The position numbers and the translations under genes are program-made. Below the pieces are notes generated by a model. It saw only the letters and a program-made list of their open reading frames with translations, had not been told where the DNA came from and made no database searches. 64,000 nucleotides of DNA, taken from assembly GCA_028551475.1 (NCBI GenBank), contig CM052362.1, positions 9,981,354 to 10,045,353 on the forward strand. The letters run 5' to 3'. Positions within the stretch are counted from its first letter, which is position 1. Every line of letters begins with the position of its first letter. The stretch is from Casuarina equisetifolia. Its lineage: Eukaryota; Streptophyta; Magnoliopsida; Fagales; Casuarinaceae. This document shows, piece by piece, positions 24,500 to 37,791 of the stretch.

Positions 24500-25374
24500 A
24501 TGGCTGCTACCTCTGGTGCAGTGCTAAATGGGTTGGGATCTTCCTTCCTCTGTGGAGGGAAGAGAAGCCAGACCTTGTTGTCTGCCGGCGCTGGAGCCAG
24601 AGTGGGTGGGGCTGTTGCGCCGAAGAAGTTGATTGTAATGGCCGCTGCTCAACCGAAGAAGTCTTGGATCCCTGCTGTCAGAGGTGGTGGCAACTTCATT
24701 GACCCGGAGTGGCTCGATGGCTCGTAAGTCTCACTCTAAAGAAATTGAATCCCGAATTCTAGCAGAGTTTGTCTCTTGTACTCCATTTGTATTTAACAGT
24801 GCTTTATGAAAACTCCGATTGCAGGCTTCCAGGTGACTATGGTTTTGACCCGCTAGGACTAGGAAAAGACCCAGCGTTCCTTAAGTGGTACAGAGAAGCT
24901 GAGCTTATCCACGGCAGGTGGGCAATGGCTGCGGTGGTCGGAATCTTCGTCGGGCAGGCATGGAGCGGCATCCCATGGTTCGAGGCTGGAGCTGCCCCCG
25001 GCGCGGTTGCACCTTTCTCCTTCGGCTCGCTGCTTGGCACTCAGCTGCTTTTAATGGGTTGGGTTGAGAGCAAAAGATGGGTGGACTTCTTCAACCCCGA
25101 CTCACAGTCCGTGGAATGGGCCACGCCGTGGTCGAGAACCTCCGAAAACTTTGCCAACGCAACCGGGGATCAAGGCTACCCCGGCGGCAAATTCTTCGAC
25201 CCGCTGGGCTTCGCCGGAACGCTCAAGGACGGTGTTTACGTTCCGGACGTGGAGAAACTGGAGAGACTGAAGGTAGCTGAGATTAAGCATGCTAGGCTTG
25301 CAATGGTAGCTATGCTTATTTTCTACTTTGAGGCTGGGCAAGGGAAGACACCTCTCGGTGCTCTTGGCTTGTGA
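24500..25374 (+). CDS. LHCB6: Chlorophyll a/b-binding protein CP24 of photosystem II, chloroplastic
   Basis: Two exons, 24500-24723 and 24825-25374, with one 101-bp GT-AG intron, give 257 residues, the usual length. CP24 is the minor monomeric antenna linking the LHCII trimer to the PSII core in the thylakoid membrane. About 50 residues form the chloroplast transit peptide, followed by KKSWIPAV and [23 protein letters not shown]. Three helices are visible: [14 protein letters not shown] (about 98-118), [13 protein letters not shown] (about 143-163) and [13 protein letters not shown] (about 224-245). The helix glutamates and Arg/His ligands are present. The intron falls at the conserved GS/LPGD position. 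The gene converges on the dehydratase downstream. Confidence 0.97.
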
Positions 25375-26348
25375 AAATAACGAATTCTAAGTGTAGATAA
25401 TTGAATTAGAGATGACATTCACATCCCTGGTTTTACTGAGCTCGAGTTCCTCCATGGATCTTCCAATTCTATACTTGTTGGTTTGATGTGTGCTTGTGAG
25501 AAAATAAATTTTCGTAGCTTATTTCACTGTGACTTCCTTTCTTCCTTGTACTTGTGATGGGGATATGAGCAGGCAGACTAACATTGTCTGAAATCTGCTA
25601 TCAACTACAAAATGACTAACAATTTCTTGTATTGATTCAGATATCTGTAAACGTCAAACCAAGAATAGCTTGTAGAAAAGAATTATTAGGTAATAAAATG
25701 GTAATGGAGTGATGGAACCAAATCATTTCTCTAATAATATTCTACAGCAATGTACTAGAATTGACAAGTAACTCAATCAAAAATAAGTATTGCTTGAGAC
25801 CTTTTAGTCTTAAATTCAACACTTGAGTGTGTGAATTTGGAAATGCGTAATCTACTGGATGAGATCCCATGTTTGAGCAGATTTAGCATCACCCTCCAAT
25901 GACATGACCGTCCGTTCCTCCAAAGTTGCCGATTATAATGCACTTTCCATACTTTCAATCTATATCATCTCAGAAAGAAAATCTTTTGCCAAAACTAAGA
26001 CAGAAGATGATCAGATGTTCCTGGTAGGGATAGAAAACTCATCAAGAAACGGGTAAAACATAGAATTGCCACAGTCGCGTCAAATGAGAGACCAGACCAA
26101 CTCTTATCGAGATTACAACTACCTTCTTTTTTCCCCTTTTGCTAGGAGAGAGAATAAAATAAAATACAACGAATGGCAGGAAAGTTAGTGGTATGTAGAT
26201 TGTGATGAATTTGCCAGAGAAACAGATGCTCACGCATAACATCAAAACCAAATGATGCCCAAGAAAGTTTGTATTAAAAGACCCAATTCTGGGTTAATAG
26301 GAGACTCAGCAAAATTAACCGGAGGTGTTGGTGTAAAAAGGAAGCGAA
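25375..26348. other. Convergent intergenic region with 3' UTRs
   Basis: LHCB6 (plus) and the dehydratase (minus) converge here. The LHCB6 3' UTR probably ends shortly after the aaaataaatt at about 25500. The remainder holds only short open frames and no recognisable gene. Confidence 0.5.
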
Positions 26349-29300
26349 TTATTCACTTCCCATAGCCATCAAAAACTCGCCCTCGCATACGACCTCGCCT
26401 CCAACATATGCCTTCCCTTCCATCTTGGCAATTCCAAACCGTTTCTGCAGCTTGATAAGCGTCATTCTCATAACTAAGGTGTCACCTGCAACCACTGGCT
26501 TTCGGAATCTCACTTTGTCAATACCAGCAAAGAAGAAATTTTCACGAGAACCTCCAACCTCCGGTTGCAGCATAACTAAGCCACCAACTTGTGCCATTGC
26601 CTAAATCCAACAAAATCATCCATCATGTGATTTGCCGACAGTTAAACTTAAACTAAATAATGGAGACAGCTTTTACTAAGACTGATTCAAACACGAAGGC
26701 ATGCTTGCTTGATTCTGGTTCTGGTAACCAGAACCTAGTTACCAGGTTATATTTTTCTTTTTAATTTTGTGTCTCAGGTGCGTGGAAGGAAAACAAGAGA
26801 AGAAGATATTAGCTTATCTTCCACGAGAGATGAAGGCAGTGCTTATTTCTTTTCTATTAAAAGGATCAAGACATCATCTTCCTATGCCACTCCATAACCA
26901 AAAATATAGACAAACTTAGTCAATGAAACTCGACAAAAGCAAAGTGAGACAGAGATGAAATGCTTTACAGCCATAAGCACTAAACAGCTTGCATTGCCAA
27001 AGTGTTGTAATAACCAGTTTCAACACTTGCAAAAGTTCAGGCACGTAATTTAGGGAAGCACAATCTCACTTACAGATTCTCATCTTTGGCAAAATTCTAT
27101 TATCAACACTACAATGGGCTTAAAACTTTAAATTTGAGCAATTATCCCATACACTACAAATAGTTGTAATGTTCCTTCATTGTCAAAATTCCCCAAATTT
27201 CTTGATATTTAACTTCAATTTCTGAAAATTTAACATGAGATCATGTGAAAAAAAAAAAAAGAAAAAAAAGGAAAACAAAGAGGAACTAATAATTATGCGA
27301 TGATCTTATGAGCACATGAATTTTATGGTTAAATACAATAGAAATCAGATAAGTTTAACTGCATGGAAATATGGTAACAAATCATATAATTAAGAGGTTG
27401 ATTGTTCAAATTCAAAGTATGAATCTTCATTCCATTATGATGACAAAGTGCAATTTAGTCATAACCTTTAACATTCAAGCCAAATGTAGCACAGTAGTTC
27501 TGTCCTAATTAACCCAACAACAAGCTCAAGAATGATGCCCAACTCGAAGTAAACATTAAATGTATAAAATAAAAAATAAAAAGAGAGAGAGAGGGAGAGG
27601 GAGAGGGAGATTTTCACAATATTAGAGAACAGGTAATCAGAACTTACTATTTCAGAAACACGGCCATCCATATGGACATTATGAAAGCAAAGGACGAAAA
27701 TATTGTTTAATATTCTTGCTCTATATCGCTAGAAAATCTGGTAAATATATGAAGCTAAATTACAAGTTTCCCTTCCTTCTCTTCTGTGTATCTTTATTTT
27801 CCTGTTATCAAACTACTTCTTCCTTTATTCAGATAACATTCCCTGCTAAACCGTAGTTCTTGGACAAAAGGATACTGTAGTGTTCAGATACATTTTCTTT
27901 GAAGAGAAAAACATCTTTAATACTTTGGAAAAATGAAAATTCCAAAACATCCGAGAACATGTCATGTCCTAGTGTTTTAAGACATACTGCCATGGGTGTT
28001 TTCATTTATCACCATTTTGATTGTTTCCTGCATTCAAAGCTGAAAACCATCTTCAAAACCCGATCCAGATTTGCCTCTTCATGTGCTTAGTTTCCCTTAG
28101 AAATCTGATTATTAGGAATACCTCAATCTCAGGATGTATCTGTCTTCACAATAAAACAAGGTACTCTAGAAACTAGGCTATGAAGCATCAACTCATAACT
28201 CAAGTACATGGCCCATCAGACACCGAACCATTGGTACTTTTATGTCTATAGAATGTTGCAAACTTTATTTATCTGTTCCCAATAAAATAAACCAACATGT
28301 TTAGACCTAACATAATAATAAAGGCATTATCTGTGTCCCAGACTTGTTTTTATCTAATGTTATTTAAAAAGCTATACTGTTCGGTCACCATTCTTCTGAA
28401 AATTAATTGGAAGACTAGGGTGGCTACATATTAAAAAGGTACAAATGTAACCAAGGACAAAGGGATATTCTTTTCAGAATCTCTGTGGGAAGTTTTAGCT
28501 GAGTTATTATCAGAAACCAGACCTGGTGTTTTATTTGGGTCTCTTGAACCTAGATTTAGGTTCCAATTAAAGAAACCAGACCTGTTGACTTATTTGGGCT
28601 GCTTGAACCTAAATTCATGTACCAATTCCACTAATCATTCAATCTTTAAAATTGTTCTTTCCTTTGGTATAGATATGATATATATTGCCTTTCGGAAATA
28701 AGCATTCCCTTATAAGGCCCTGCAACTCCAGTTTTAAGAGAACTCTTCACTGAGGTAAATCTTTAGTCCATTAAATCTATCTAACATTTCCTCAAATATT
28801 CAGTTTCTTTGGCATTTTAGATGCACTGAAATATTCACCAGCATCAAGTATCACCCTGCCATGATAATTCATCAGCACTCACTGGACACCACTTTGCCTG
28901 TTTATATCCCTCTCAAAAGAACACAATATCCATTTGTATATGCAAATGATAAACATAAATCACAGCATACCATGTGAGAAGTTTTACTCAATCCTTCCCA
29001 TAGAGGAAGAGTGGCAGTTCAACTTGCAAACTTAACCTAATTATGACTTTCAAATACCAAAGGATCACTGCCGGACTTTCAATACTGGAATGCATTATCA
29101 ACATCAAGCCATTAAAATAACCAAAACAGGTTTTATTCCAAAGAAGAGCATTCTGATCAAGTAGTTTATTAGAAATCAACAATAGCATTTTGAAGGGTAA
29201 TCAGCCTTTTTCTGAATTCTAAGAGCTGAAATTATATGTATACATCACCAAGCAGCACCTTCATCACTTGCCTGAATAAAGCCCAGATTGTTAACTATAG

Positions 29301-30853
29301 AACTGGAAACTCTGCTTTACTTGAGCTAAGAAATGTCAAGAAAGGTATAATCTAGGTCACATTGGAAAATAAATATCAGTCAGAATAAGGTAATCCACTT
29401 GAAAGATGTAGACAGATTGTTAGTAAAGTGATCTACTTTACTCCTTTAGTTTACTGTCATGGGTAATATTGAAAATCAAAGCACAACAATGAATATAAGG
29501 ATATCACTTAGAAAAATAAGCAGTAATCGCTATGAAAGGGTTATCAATGGACCAGTAATTTCATAATTTTAACCAAAAGGATTTCATTCTTAGGTCGCTT
29601 GTGAAGTCTAGCTTAAGACGTTGACAGCAATCAACAAGCAAATAATCCTTCATTTTGAAGGATCTTGATAAAACAAACTCATAGCTGTGGAAGTTTAAGA
29701 TAGGATGACCGAGCACAGTTCAATCAAGGGTCATCAGCAACAAAAAAAATCCCCTCTAGAGTCATATAACCTTGTTATAAACATATAACACAGCATCACC
29801 AGAACCTCCTGTTCCAAATGCAAAATCTTCACTTTTAAAAATGCTGACAATTTTTGTTGTGTTTTGCCCCATATTTAGAAACTAAAACTTATGCAATTCA
29901 TAAACAATCACTTGAAGACTAATCCATGGGGAATGAATGGAAAAGAGCAGTTACCTCAACCATGAGAACACCGGGCATTATTGGCCTTTCAGGAAAATGA
30001 CCAGGGAAAAAGTTGTCATTTATTGTTACATTCTTAATAGCGACAGCTGAAACTCCAGGATTGTACTCAACCACTCTATCAACTAAAAGAAATGGAAACC
30101 TACACCACAGCCAAAAGGAAAAGTGCAAAATCATTCATATGTACAAACTTTCAAGAGGCTCCCGCTGGTCCAAAGTGAAACATCTTTCATTAAAGCTAAG
30201 ATTTCTCATTATTATAAAGATCCCAAATCAGCTTTAATTAATACGCTTTTTTTTTTTAATGCTCTTCCCTTAGTAGGGATAATTTCTTCCCATTTTCTGC
30301 TTTTGGGTTATAAGATGTCATTCCTCACATTTGTGGAAACAAAGCAGTATAAAGAAAGATTGAAAATTTTTCTATCAAGAACAAAATTTGGATAACATTG
30401 CATGAAGAGAAGTCTAGAAAACATTTCAATTGAACGCATCTCAAAGAAAAACTCAACTCACCTGTGAGGCAGAATTTCACGAATCTGGTTGATATCCATC
30501 ACCGTGGGAAATGCTGGATATCCTGCAAAAAGAGAAACGATCAAGTTCATCATTCCCCCGTAAGCGAGACAGAGAGATAAAGAGAAAGAGTTGCGAAGGA
30601 AAGTTCACACACTTAATTCGACAGGGACGTCTTCCTTTGCATTTTTTGCAGGTTCCAAAGAACAGTGAGTAGTGAAATGGCTTAGCTTCTTCTTATTCTT
30701 CAATTGGAACGCTACAGGATGAGATCTGAAGCCACCAATGCAGATTTGCGATCGTGACGGAGACAAAACGCTGAAGGGTCGATGAGAGCGGGACGGTTGG
30801 GAACTGAGGGAAGGAGTTGAGAGAAGAGCGTTGGAGAAAGCTGACGCTGCCAT
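26349..30853 (-). CDS. fabZ: Beta-hydroxyacyl-[acyl-carrier-protein] dehydratase FabZ, plastidial
   Basis: Exons on the minus strand: 30853-30613, 30522-30462, 30099-29955 and 26600-26349, giving 232 residues with a Ser-rich plastid transit peptide of about 70 residues. FabZ removes water from 3-hydroxyacyl-ACP in the type II fatty-acid synthase of the stroma. The hot-dog fold is complete: [20 protein letters not shown], then the catalytic His in [10 protein letters not shown] (residue 135) and the catalytic Glu in MVEAMAQVGG (residue 149), ending FLMAMGSE. Intron 3 is 3,354 bp and falls directly after the catalytic Glu codon. The start is the ATG giving MAASAF; the longer open frame upstream begins with TTG, not ATG. 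Exon 1 coordinates could be off by one base. Confidence 0.96.
27582..27610. repeat. GA-rich microsatellite in FabZ intron 3
   Basis: A run of gagaga passing into gagagg units lies within the long intron. A poly-A run lies at about 27249-27270. Confidence 0.85.
28512..28629. repeat. 59-bp tandem duplication in FabZ intron 3
   Basis: The units at 28512-28570 and 28571-28629 both start agaaaccagacctg and continue ttatttggg ... cttgaacct. They are imperfect but collinear. This is a local slippage-type duplication in intron DNA. Confidence 0.8.
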
Positions 30854-31736
30854 TGCTCCAGAGCAGCAGAAAACGCTAACAAGGCTTGGTTCTAAGGCAG
30901 ACTTCGAAAAGAGAGAATCGAAGAGTATGTTCGAAAATGGCTGCAAAAGTCACGACAGTTCGGCATTTGTAAGGTGGGCAGGGGGGGGGGGCGAGAGTTA
31001 CGAGGCACAAAACGAGTCTTCGAAGTGGTTCGGCCGTTGCAGAGTTGGTAAGAGAACCAACGGAGATTCCAATGTTTCTTGCTTGGGCTTTTGGAACGCG
31101 ATCCGCATCAACTGATGGCTGTGCCTGGACAAGCCGAGGGGTGGGGGGCTTGGTTTTGGATTGACTAAACTAGTATTTATCATTGAAAATGATAATTGTC
31201 CTTATATGGCCAGGACGATTCCTATTTTCATTAAAATCTTAAGACATTGAACAGACAAAATGTCCATTTACTTTTTTGTCTCCCTTAATGGATAATGTAA
31301 AAAATGTCTTTATGAAAATGTATAAATATAGATTTTCTATCATTGGGACACAATCATTATCTTCTATTAATAATGAGTAGAGATTGATATATTTTCACTA
31401 AAAGAGAAGGGTTTCGTTTTTCCTCCTCTATTTGGTCTCTTTGGCAAATGTGCAAGATAAAGGGTTCCTTATTTGTTATATGCTAATGCTAGCAAGATGT
31501 CAAGATTAAAACTAAGTTTTATTAGAGAGAGATTTTATTTTGTAAGCCTCATTTTAAAGAGATTTTACCTCCTAATAATTGAAATAATTTAATTATAATT
31601 TTAGAATTCAAAAGCTAGTTAAAGAAAAAGAACATCCCTTTAAATATAACTTTATTAACTAAGCTTGAACTTCATTGACCCAAAACTATTATTATAGACT
31701 AATTATCAAATTTAAATATAATCATAAACCATTATT

Positions 31737-32275
31737 GTTAAGATCGTTAAATATTACTATTAAGCCAAAAGCTTAGGTTGATAATAAGTGTTTTATCTTA
31801 TCACATTTCTACATAGGTTATGCTAATCACTTGAACTCAAACATGTGGGCTAGTCCACCAAGTCTACTTGGATTCCACTTTGCAACTAACTCTTAGCAAT
31901 GCAATGTCCCATATTGAGTAGTGGGCATGCATGAAGTATTGCACATAACTATGCACTAGGTGCCGTAAGTTAAACAATTAGTCTCACTTGAGTACAAGGA
32001 ACCTACAACTGCTTCAATACTAATTGTTAGGGTTGTTAGGTACTACCACTAGGCCAAAAGCTTACATTGATAGTTAGAGCTCTATCTTATTACCTTAACA
32101 TTTCCACATAGGTTATGCTAACTATTTAGGCCAACTCACGGGGAATTTTTTGTATTGGGTCTACTTGGATCTCTTTTTGTGCCTAACTTTTGGCAGTGCA
32201 AAGCCCTAAATTGAGTGCTTAGTGGGCATGAAGCAATGCTAAGTGTTGTAAGTTAGGCAATTAGTCTCTTTCAAG
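31737..32275. repeat. Two divergent direct copies of a dispersed repeat, about 250 bp each
   Basis: The copies at about 31737-31992 and 32026-32275 share, in order, gttagg-like starts, ccaaaagctta, catttc(t/c)acataggttatgctaa, gtctacttgga, gtgggcatg and gtaagtta(g/a)(g/a)caattagtct. The offset is about 289 bp. They could be adjacent remains of LTR or leader sequence; no termini were identified. Confidence 0.7.
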
Positions 32276-33033
32276 TAAAAAAGAAATGTTCAACTAAATA
32301 TACCAAATAATTATAACCAACTAACCAATTAATTAAATCAATTAAGCTATTATAATTACCTAATTAAAGGAAATATTTTAAGACTATTACATATAACCTC
32401 ATAAAAACTACATCTTTAACATTAAGTGAGGCTTATAATAACAAAAAAAAATTTACAGTAACTAATTTAAATATAAAGGACATATGACTTTCTTTTTTTT
32501 TTGGCCCCTTTAAATTCAATCATAAAGAAAAACTTTTTGTTAGCCACCCTTAAGGGGAAAAAAGTGTCCTTTCACTTATTCAACATTGCCTATCTAATAA
32601 TCTTCCTTTTACTAAGAGATTTGACTTGTCTCCTAACATAAGGTCTTGACTTCACAAGTCAACTTTTTGGGGTTTACAAGGAAAGAGGCATGTTGGTTTG
32701 CCTTGGTCATTACTCCCTAGTCACTGCTTCTTAGCAACTCTAACCTCTATGCCAACTTTTTTTTTTTTTTTTGTGTAACATGAACTCTTTACCATCTCCT
32801 CCTTACAACAGACCAGCTTGGTTTGTAGCAGCAAAGGCAAGTTAGATTAGGAAGCAATTTTGCTTTGTAATTTGTACCTTCATTGGGCTAACAACCCCAC
32901 CAACACACTAGTGCTCTTGGGTGGTAGTGTTTTTGCTTTGACCTATTTGACTAACTCAACTTTTGCCTTTGGATTAGCTTTCACCATTGCCTCCTTAGTT
33001 TCATTTCCAACTGAATTGGCAATAATGACTTTG

Positions 33034-33099
33034 AATCTAGACCTTTGACTTTCAACACCTAGACTAAATCTAGACCTTTGACTTTCAATACCTAGACTT
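33034..33099. repeat. 33-bp tandem duplication
   Basis: The units at 33034-33066 and 33067-33099 are nearly identical, each carrying aatctagacctttgacttt. Confidence 0.85.
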
Positions 33100-34212
33100 C
33101 CTATTTTCAATAGAGATCCTCATTTTCTTGCCTTTGACAAGCTTCCTACAACTTTCAAAAGTCATCATTGATCTTAACACACAAGGCAAGCATTTGGTCC
33201 AAGAATTTCTTAATTTTCAAATGAATCTCTTTCAGTATACAATGGCCTTCCATATCAAAATGGATTTGATACCAAAAAGTTCAAGTCCCTTATTAACATG
33301 CCTATTTCAACTTTCTTTTAAAAAGGCTTAGATCTTAGTTCTATTTTAATTCTTGTTGTTTTTGATACTTGCCCATGCACTGATCATTTGAAAGAAGAAA
33401 AAGTTCAGTTATTGGGATGAATTTGATCAATGCACACAACTCACATTACCAATTACTCATTTGATAAAAAACCCATTAAGCAATCTAAATCCACCACACT
33501 AATTTATGTAAAGTAGTAAAATGATGAAATTATTTTTTGAAAACTTCTGGACAAATGCACAATGATTAGAATTGATCTTCTTGGTTTATTCCTATAAAAA
33601 ACTCAAATTTTTTATCCCATTTTTGTGGGAGTAAAGTTGTTGTGCAAGTTGTTGATGGAAAAGTTTATTCACAATGAGGGAGAGCATTAAGATGTGACCC
33701 ACAATTGATTTGATGCACATGTTTCTCATGCAACTCATAACTTGCAACCCATTTCAGAAATGAAGCTTGAAACACACAATGTCCTTAATCAATCTAGAAT
33801 ACACTATTTTGAAGAATGCTTTTCTCTTTGACCTTGCAACAACCTTTGAGTAGAGGGAACAAAATTGAGAAAAATAGCTAGGGTTTCACAAAAAGAAAAA
33901 TCAAGTTCTAAAGAAGGAAGATTGGAGCAAGATGGTTGATGGGGATTGTGAAGATTCATGGAAAATGTTCCAAAATTGGACAATCGAATTTGAAATTTGA
34001 AAAGGAGCTTGAAATGGAGTAGATAGAGAGAAGAAAAGGAAAAATGTAGATTTGATACATTTATGCAATTGACAAATGAAGAAATTCAAAATCAATAAGG
34101 ATTAGTGACAGCAACAACGAGATTAGAAGCAATAAAAGGGGAATTTTTTGAACAAATTCAAGCTATAAACTCAAATTTGAATGAGAAAATGAATGATTTT
34201 GGGAAATTTGGT

Positions 34213-35270
34213 TGAGTTTTATGACCTAACAAGAAGGGGGGTTGAATTGTTGTTGAACCGAACAAACCTTTTCTTTTGAAAATATAACAATAACTTTAAC
34301 AATTTGTATAATAGTAATAATATGCAAACAGAAATATGTAATCAAGGAAAGGACAAGAAAAGAAACACCCAATTTACCACGGTAGTTCGGCACTCTATCT
34401 TAGAGTCCTACGTCTACCTTTTTCTCCTTCAATCAAATTGATTGAAGTCCCCTTTACTCAATCTAATTAGGAGAACACATTCTCCCTAATCCAACTAATC
34501 CTTTCTCAAGGAATTACCACGTTTGAGTACAGATAATGATCAAAGGATCATATACAATAGCAAATCCCCAAATAATATGTCAATATATGGGATATTGCTG
34601 ATTAGAGGAGCTATTTAAACAAATATATCAAGATACAAAGCTCCTAATACAAAATCCCCAAATTGGTGAAATTAGGGTTTCGTATTTTCCTCAAGATTTA
34701 TGTGCAAAAATGTTTATAAGTGAAATCAGCACATAAATAATGTTATACAAGCTATAATTAATGATATTCTCAAAGATTGAACCAAATAATCAACTACCAA
34801 CGAAAGCTTGTAAACCACGAAAATGGTGTATGATCTCGAATTATATGTTAAGCAAGCTGAGCAGATTATCTTCACAAAGAAAAATGCTTCAAATAGATGT
34901 TGCTCATCAATCAATCCCTTCATGAACAATCTCTTTTAAATAGAAGCAAATCTAGGGTTTTCTATTTGAGTCAAACCTGAACCATAGCCTTTTATCCGTT
35001 GGGAATAGTATACTGCCCATCAAATCAGCTTCATTTCACCCTTTTGATTCAAAATCCGACCGTTCTGACAACCCATCTCCTCTAGATTTGTTTCGTTGGA
35101 GCTTCGGCACTTGAGAGAGACAAAGGTAGCGTTAGGGTAAGAATGACGCGATTAGGGCTTGACCCCTCAAGAGATAAGCGTCTCTTATATGCCCATAAGT
35201 GAGACGATGTTGTAGCCAGCAAGCGTACCAAGAAGGGTTCTGGTGTGATCAAGACGACACCGTAATGGAG
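34213..35270 (-). repeat. SIRE-like LTR fragment, reverse orientation
   Basis: Read on the minus strand, the segment ends with the pattern common at SIRE/Maximus-type LTR ends: a gccgaac(t)acc...ggtaaa block (plus strand ttaccacggtagttcggc at about 34376), then a pyrimidine run next to ttaggt (plus strand cctaacaagaagggggg at about 34223). A related copy lies at 46395-47450, also in reverse. The outer end near 35270 is a guess. The lineage call is inference from layout. Confidence 0.45.
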
Positions 35271-36601
35271 ATCTCAGATAATGATCAATGTGACACCGTA
35301 GTGGAAACGGGATCAAGCAGGCTGACGTGAACTTAGGTTGCACCTATGTTCTCATAGTCCAACAGCCACAGTCCAGTCCAGTAATACTATATATATTCAG
35401 CATGTGTACTCGATCCAATATCAACATGATCCGATATCAATACATTTGTAATGTATTGCATATATTGAACTCAAGCTCACATATTTTTCCTGCAATTTCA
35501 CCAACCAAGTATTATATTCCTAAAGTATATTAAAGTATACTTCATAGTTCTTGAGGAAATATTTAGATAAATAATATATTTAAATAATCAACATTTATTT
35601 GAATATATGTAACAAATACTTTAAAAGTACATTTTATGAGAGAATGTAGGAACTCGGTTACTTTATAATATCATTAATTGATATTATAATTTGTACACCT
35701 TTTACTTCATATAGTTTTACTTTTTGCACATTTAGAAAAACATATTTTGAGAATTGATATTTTTCAAGAAAATATTTTCAATTACAACAAAACTCTATTT
35801 TCCAACATAATGGTTAAACTGTCTAAAATTTTATCATTGAATCTTCTTCTAGTTATTTCTCTCTAAATATAATACAATACAACCTTGAAAGATATACTAA
35901 GCACAATTATTGCAAAACTCTTACTTTTGATAATTTTGATCATCCAACATATTATGCTCTCAAAAGTTCAATTCTTCGCATTAAGCCATTCATATCTAAC
36001 ATAGTCTTCTATAAGTAATTTGTGAACCTACATTTAAAAAATAAATGTTCTTGTAATTCTTCTCATTATTTGGCAAAGGTTGCATTATAGGTCCACTAAG
36101 CTATTCATACAGCTACACAATCTACTATGGATAGTTCAAAATGATCCATCAAATAAAAATCAACATTGATGAAGATTTAACAGTTGTGAGGAAAAAGAAG
36201 AAAATCAATTTTGAGAAAAAGATTATAAATAGAGTAGGAAGACTTCAAGAAATATAACCAAGAAATACATTCATATTCAGAAATGTTTAAGTCACTCTTT
36301 TTGTTGCAATGCACTTATTAACGTTGCAACATTATCAAACTTCTCTTTACTTTACTACTTTGATTTTTATTATTGATTTGATTACTAGGTGTTGTTATTA
36401 CTTGTTGAAGTCTCATAAAATTAACAAGTAGAATATATTAAAACTTTCTTTATTCACCATTTGATTATGGTGGGATTAAGATTAATCTTTTAGAGAAAAG
36501 ATTAGATATAAGAATTGGTGTACTTTTGTACTGAATACTAAACAATAATATAAAAGGCTTTTTAACCACATTGGTTAAAAAGGAGGTTAGAATCTTGTAA
36601 G

Positions 36602-37115
36602 TGGTAGTAGAGCCTCATACTCTAGTCTCTTAGAAGATAAGTCTAATAGCTTTGAGTAGACCCATGGAAACCTTCACAAAATTGTACTTAGCTTACAATA
36701 GGCCACCTTTGTTTAATGGGACCAATTATGGCCATTAGAAGGCCATGATGAGAACATTTGTGATTGGACAAGATGTTGATGCATGGAAAATCCTAAAAAA
36801 AGGGGTAAAGGTATCTAAGTGAGAATAGGAAACTTAGTTAGAACATGAAACCCTAAAGATGGCACAAAATTGTAAAGCAATGACTATGCTATTTTGTTCT
36901 TTTAGTGCTACAGAATATAATAGACTCTCCATTTGCAAAATTGCACAACAAGTATGGAAGAAATTAGAAGTCTTCCATGAGGGAACCAAGAACGTCAAAT
37001 AATCCAAAATATATTGTCTATGATTATAAGTTGTTTCAAATGAAACCATTTGAAATAATAGGAGAAATGTTTACAAGGTTTAATGACATTGTCCAATTCA
37101 TTCAATACAATTGAG
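36602..37115 (+). pseudogene. Copia gag remnant with primer-binding site
   Basis: A TGGTAGTAGAGCC at 36602-36614 matches the initiator-Met primer site with about two changes. From the ATG at 36661 a gag frame follows (RPPLFNGTNYGH, then MRTFVIGQDVDAW, KMAQNCKAMTMLFC, QQVWKKLEVFHEGT), the UBN2-type gag of SIRE/Tork-like Copia elements. TAA, TGA and TAG stops occur throughout. The rest of the element is missing to the right. A perfect hairpin (ttaacca-cat-tggttaa) lies at about 36565-36581. Confidence 0.75.
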
Positions 37116-37791
37116 AGCATTCTTGTTTTGAGATTCCATTTCATTTTCTACTACTTCATTCTTTAATTTGGTATTAGTTAAGCCTTTAGCAAAAACCTCT
37201 ATTTTATTTCAATTCAAGTTCCAATTTCTCCATCAAGCCATGGTTTGCTACAACCTACCTTGTGACAATGATATGACTACAAGGCTAATAGTGGTGTGCA
37301 AGCATGGCTAATAACATGTAGTATAATAAATGGCATGCAAGATATGTAGGCATAATAATTGTTGTTCAAGCATGGCATAATGCATATGGGTAGGTAGAGG
37401 AACAAGAGTTGTAGGCTCAATTTTGTGCATAGTTCCAATGAAGGACATGGTCGTGATGGGCAAGTTGTTATTTATTTTTAGGTTGTTTTTCTTTATTCAC
37501 AATAGGTAGCATTTAACACTCATTTTAAACAAAGGTTTGTAATTTGCTTTAAAGGTAGGATTAGGTATAAGCTTGCATGCTATTAGGAGACATGTAATCA
37601 TCATGGTAGAAATTTTAGTAGTTATGGTTTAAGATATGTCCAAAACCAAGGCTTGTATTTATGTTATGGAGCATAAGAATGAAGTAAGCAAATTTCCCCC
37701 AACAATTGCTTAGTAGGTCCCATTTTCCCTTAGAAGAGGTTGACTATCTTTCTCTAATTATTTACCTTGTCATTATCTCTCTTATCATAGC

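Larger units (their letters stand above)
31184..34212. other. Gene-free region upstream of FabZ with local duplications
   Basis: No gene was recognised. A poly-T run lies at about 32759-32772. Two duplications (31737-32275 and 33034-33099) are listed separately. Short open frames at 32860-33331 show no family motif. Confidence 0.5.

Noticed and set aside
30605-30946. Longer FabZ start giving MQPF...
   Set aside because: The codon at 30946 is TTG. The first real ATG in frame is at 30853 and gives a normal transit-peptide start.
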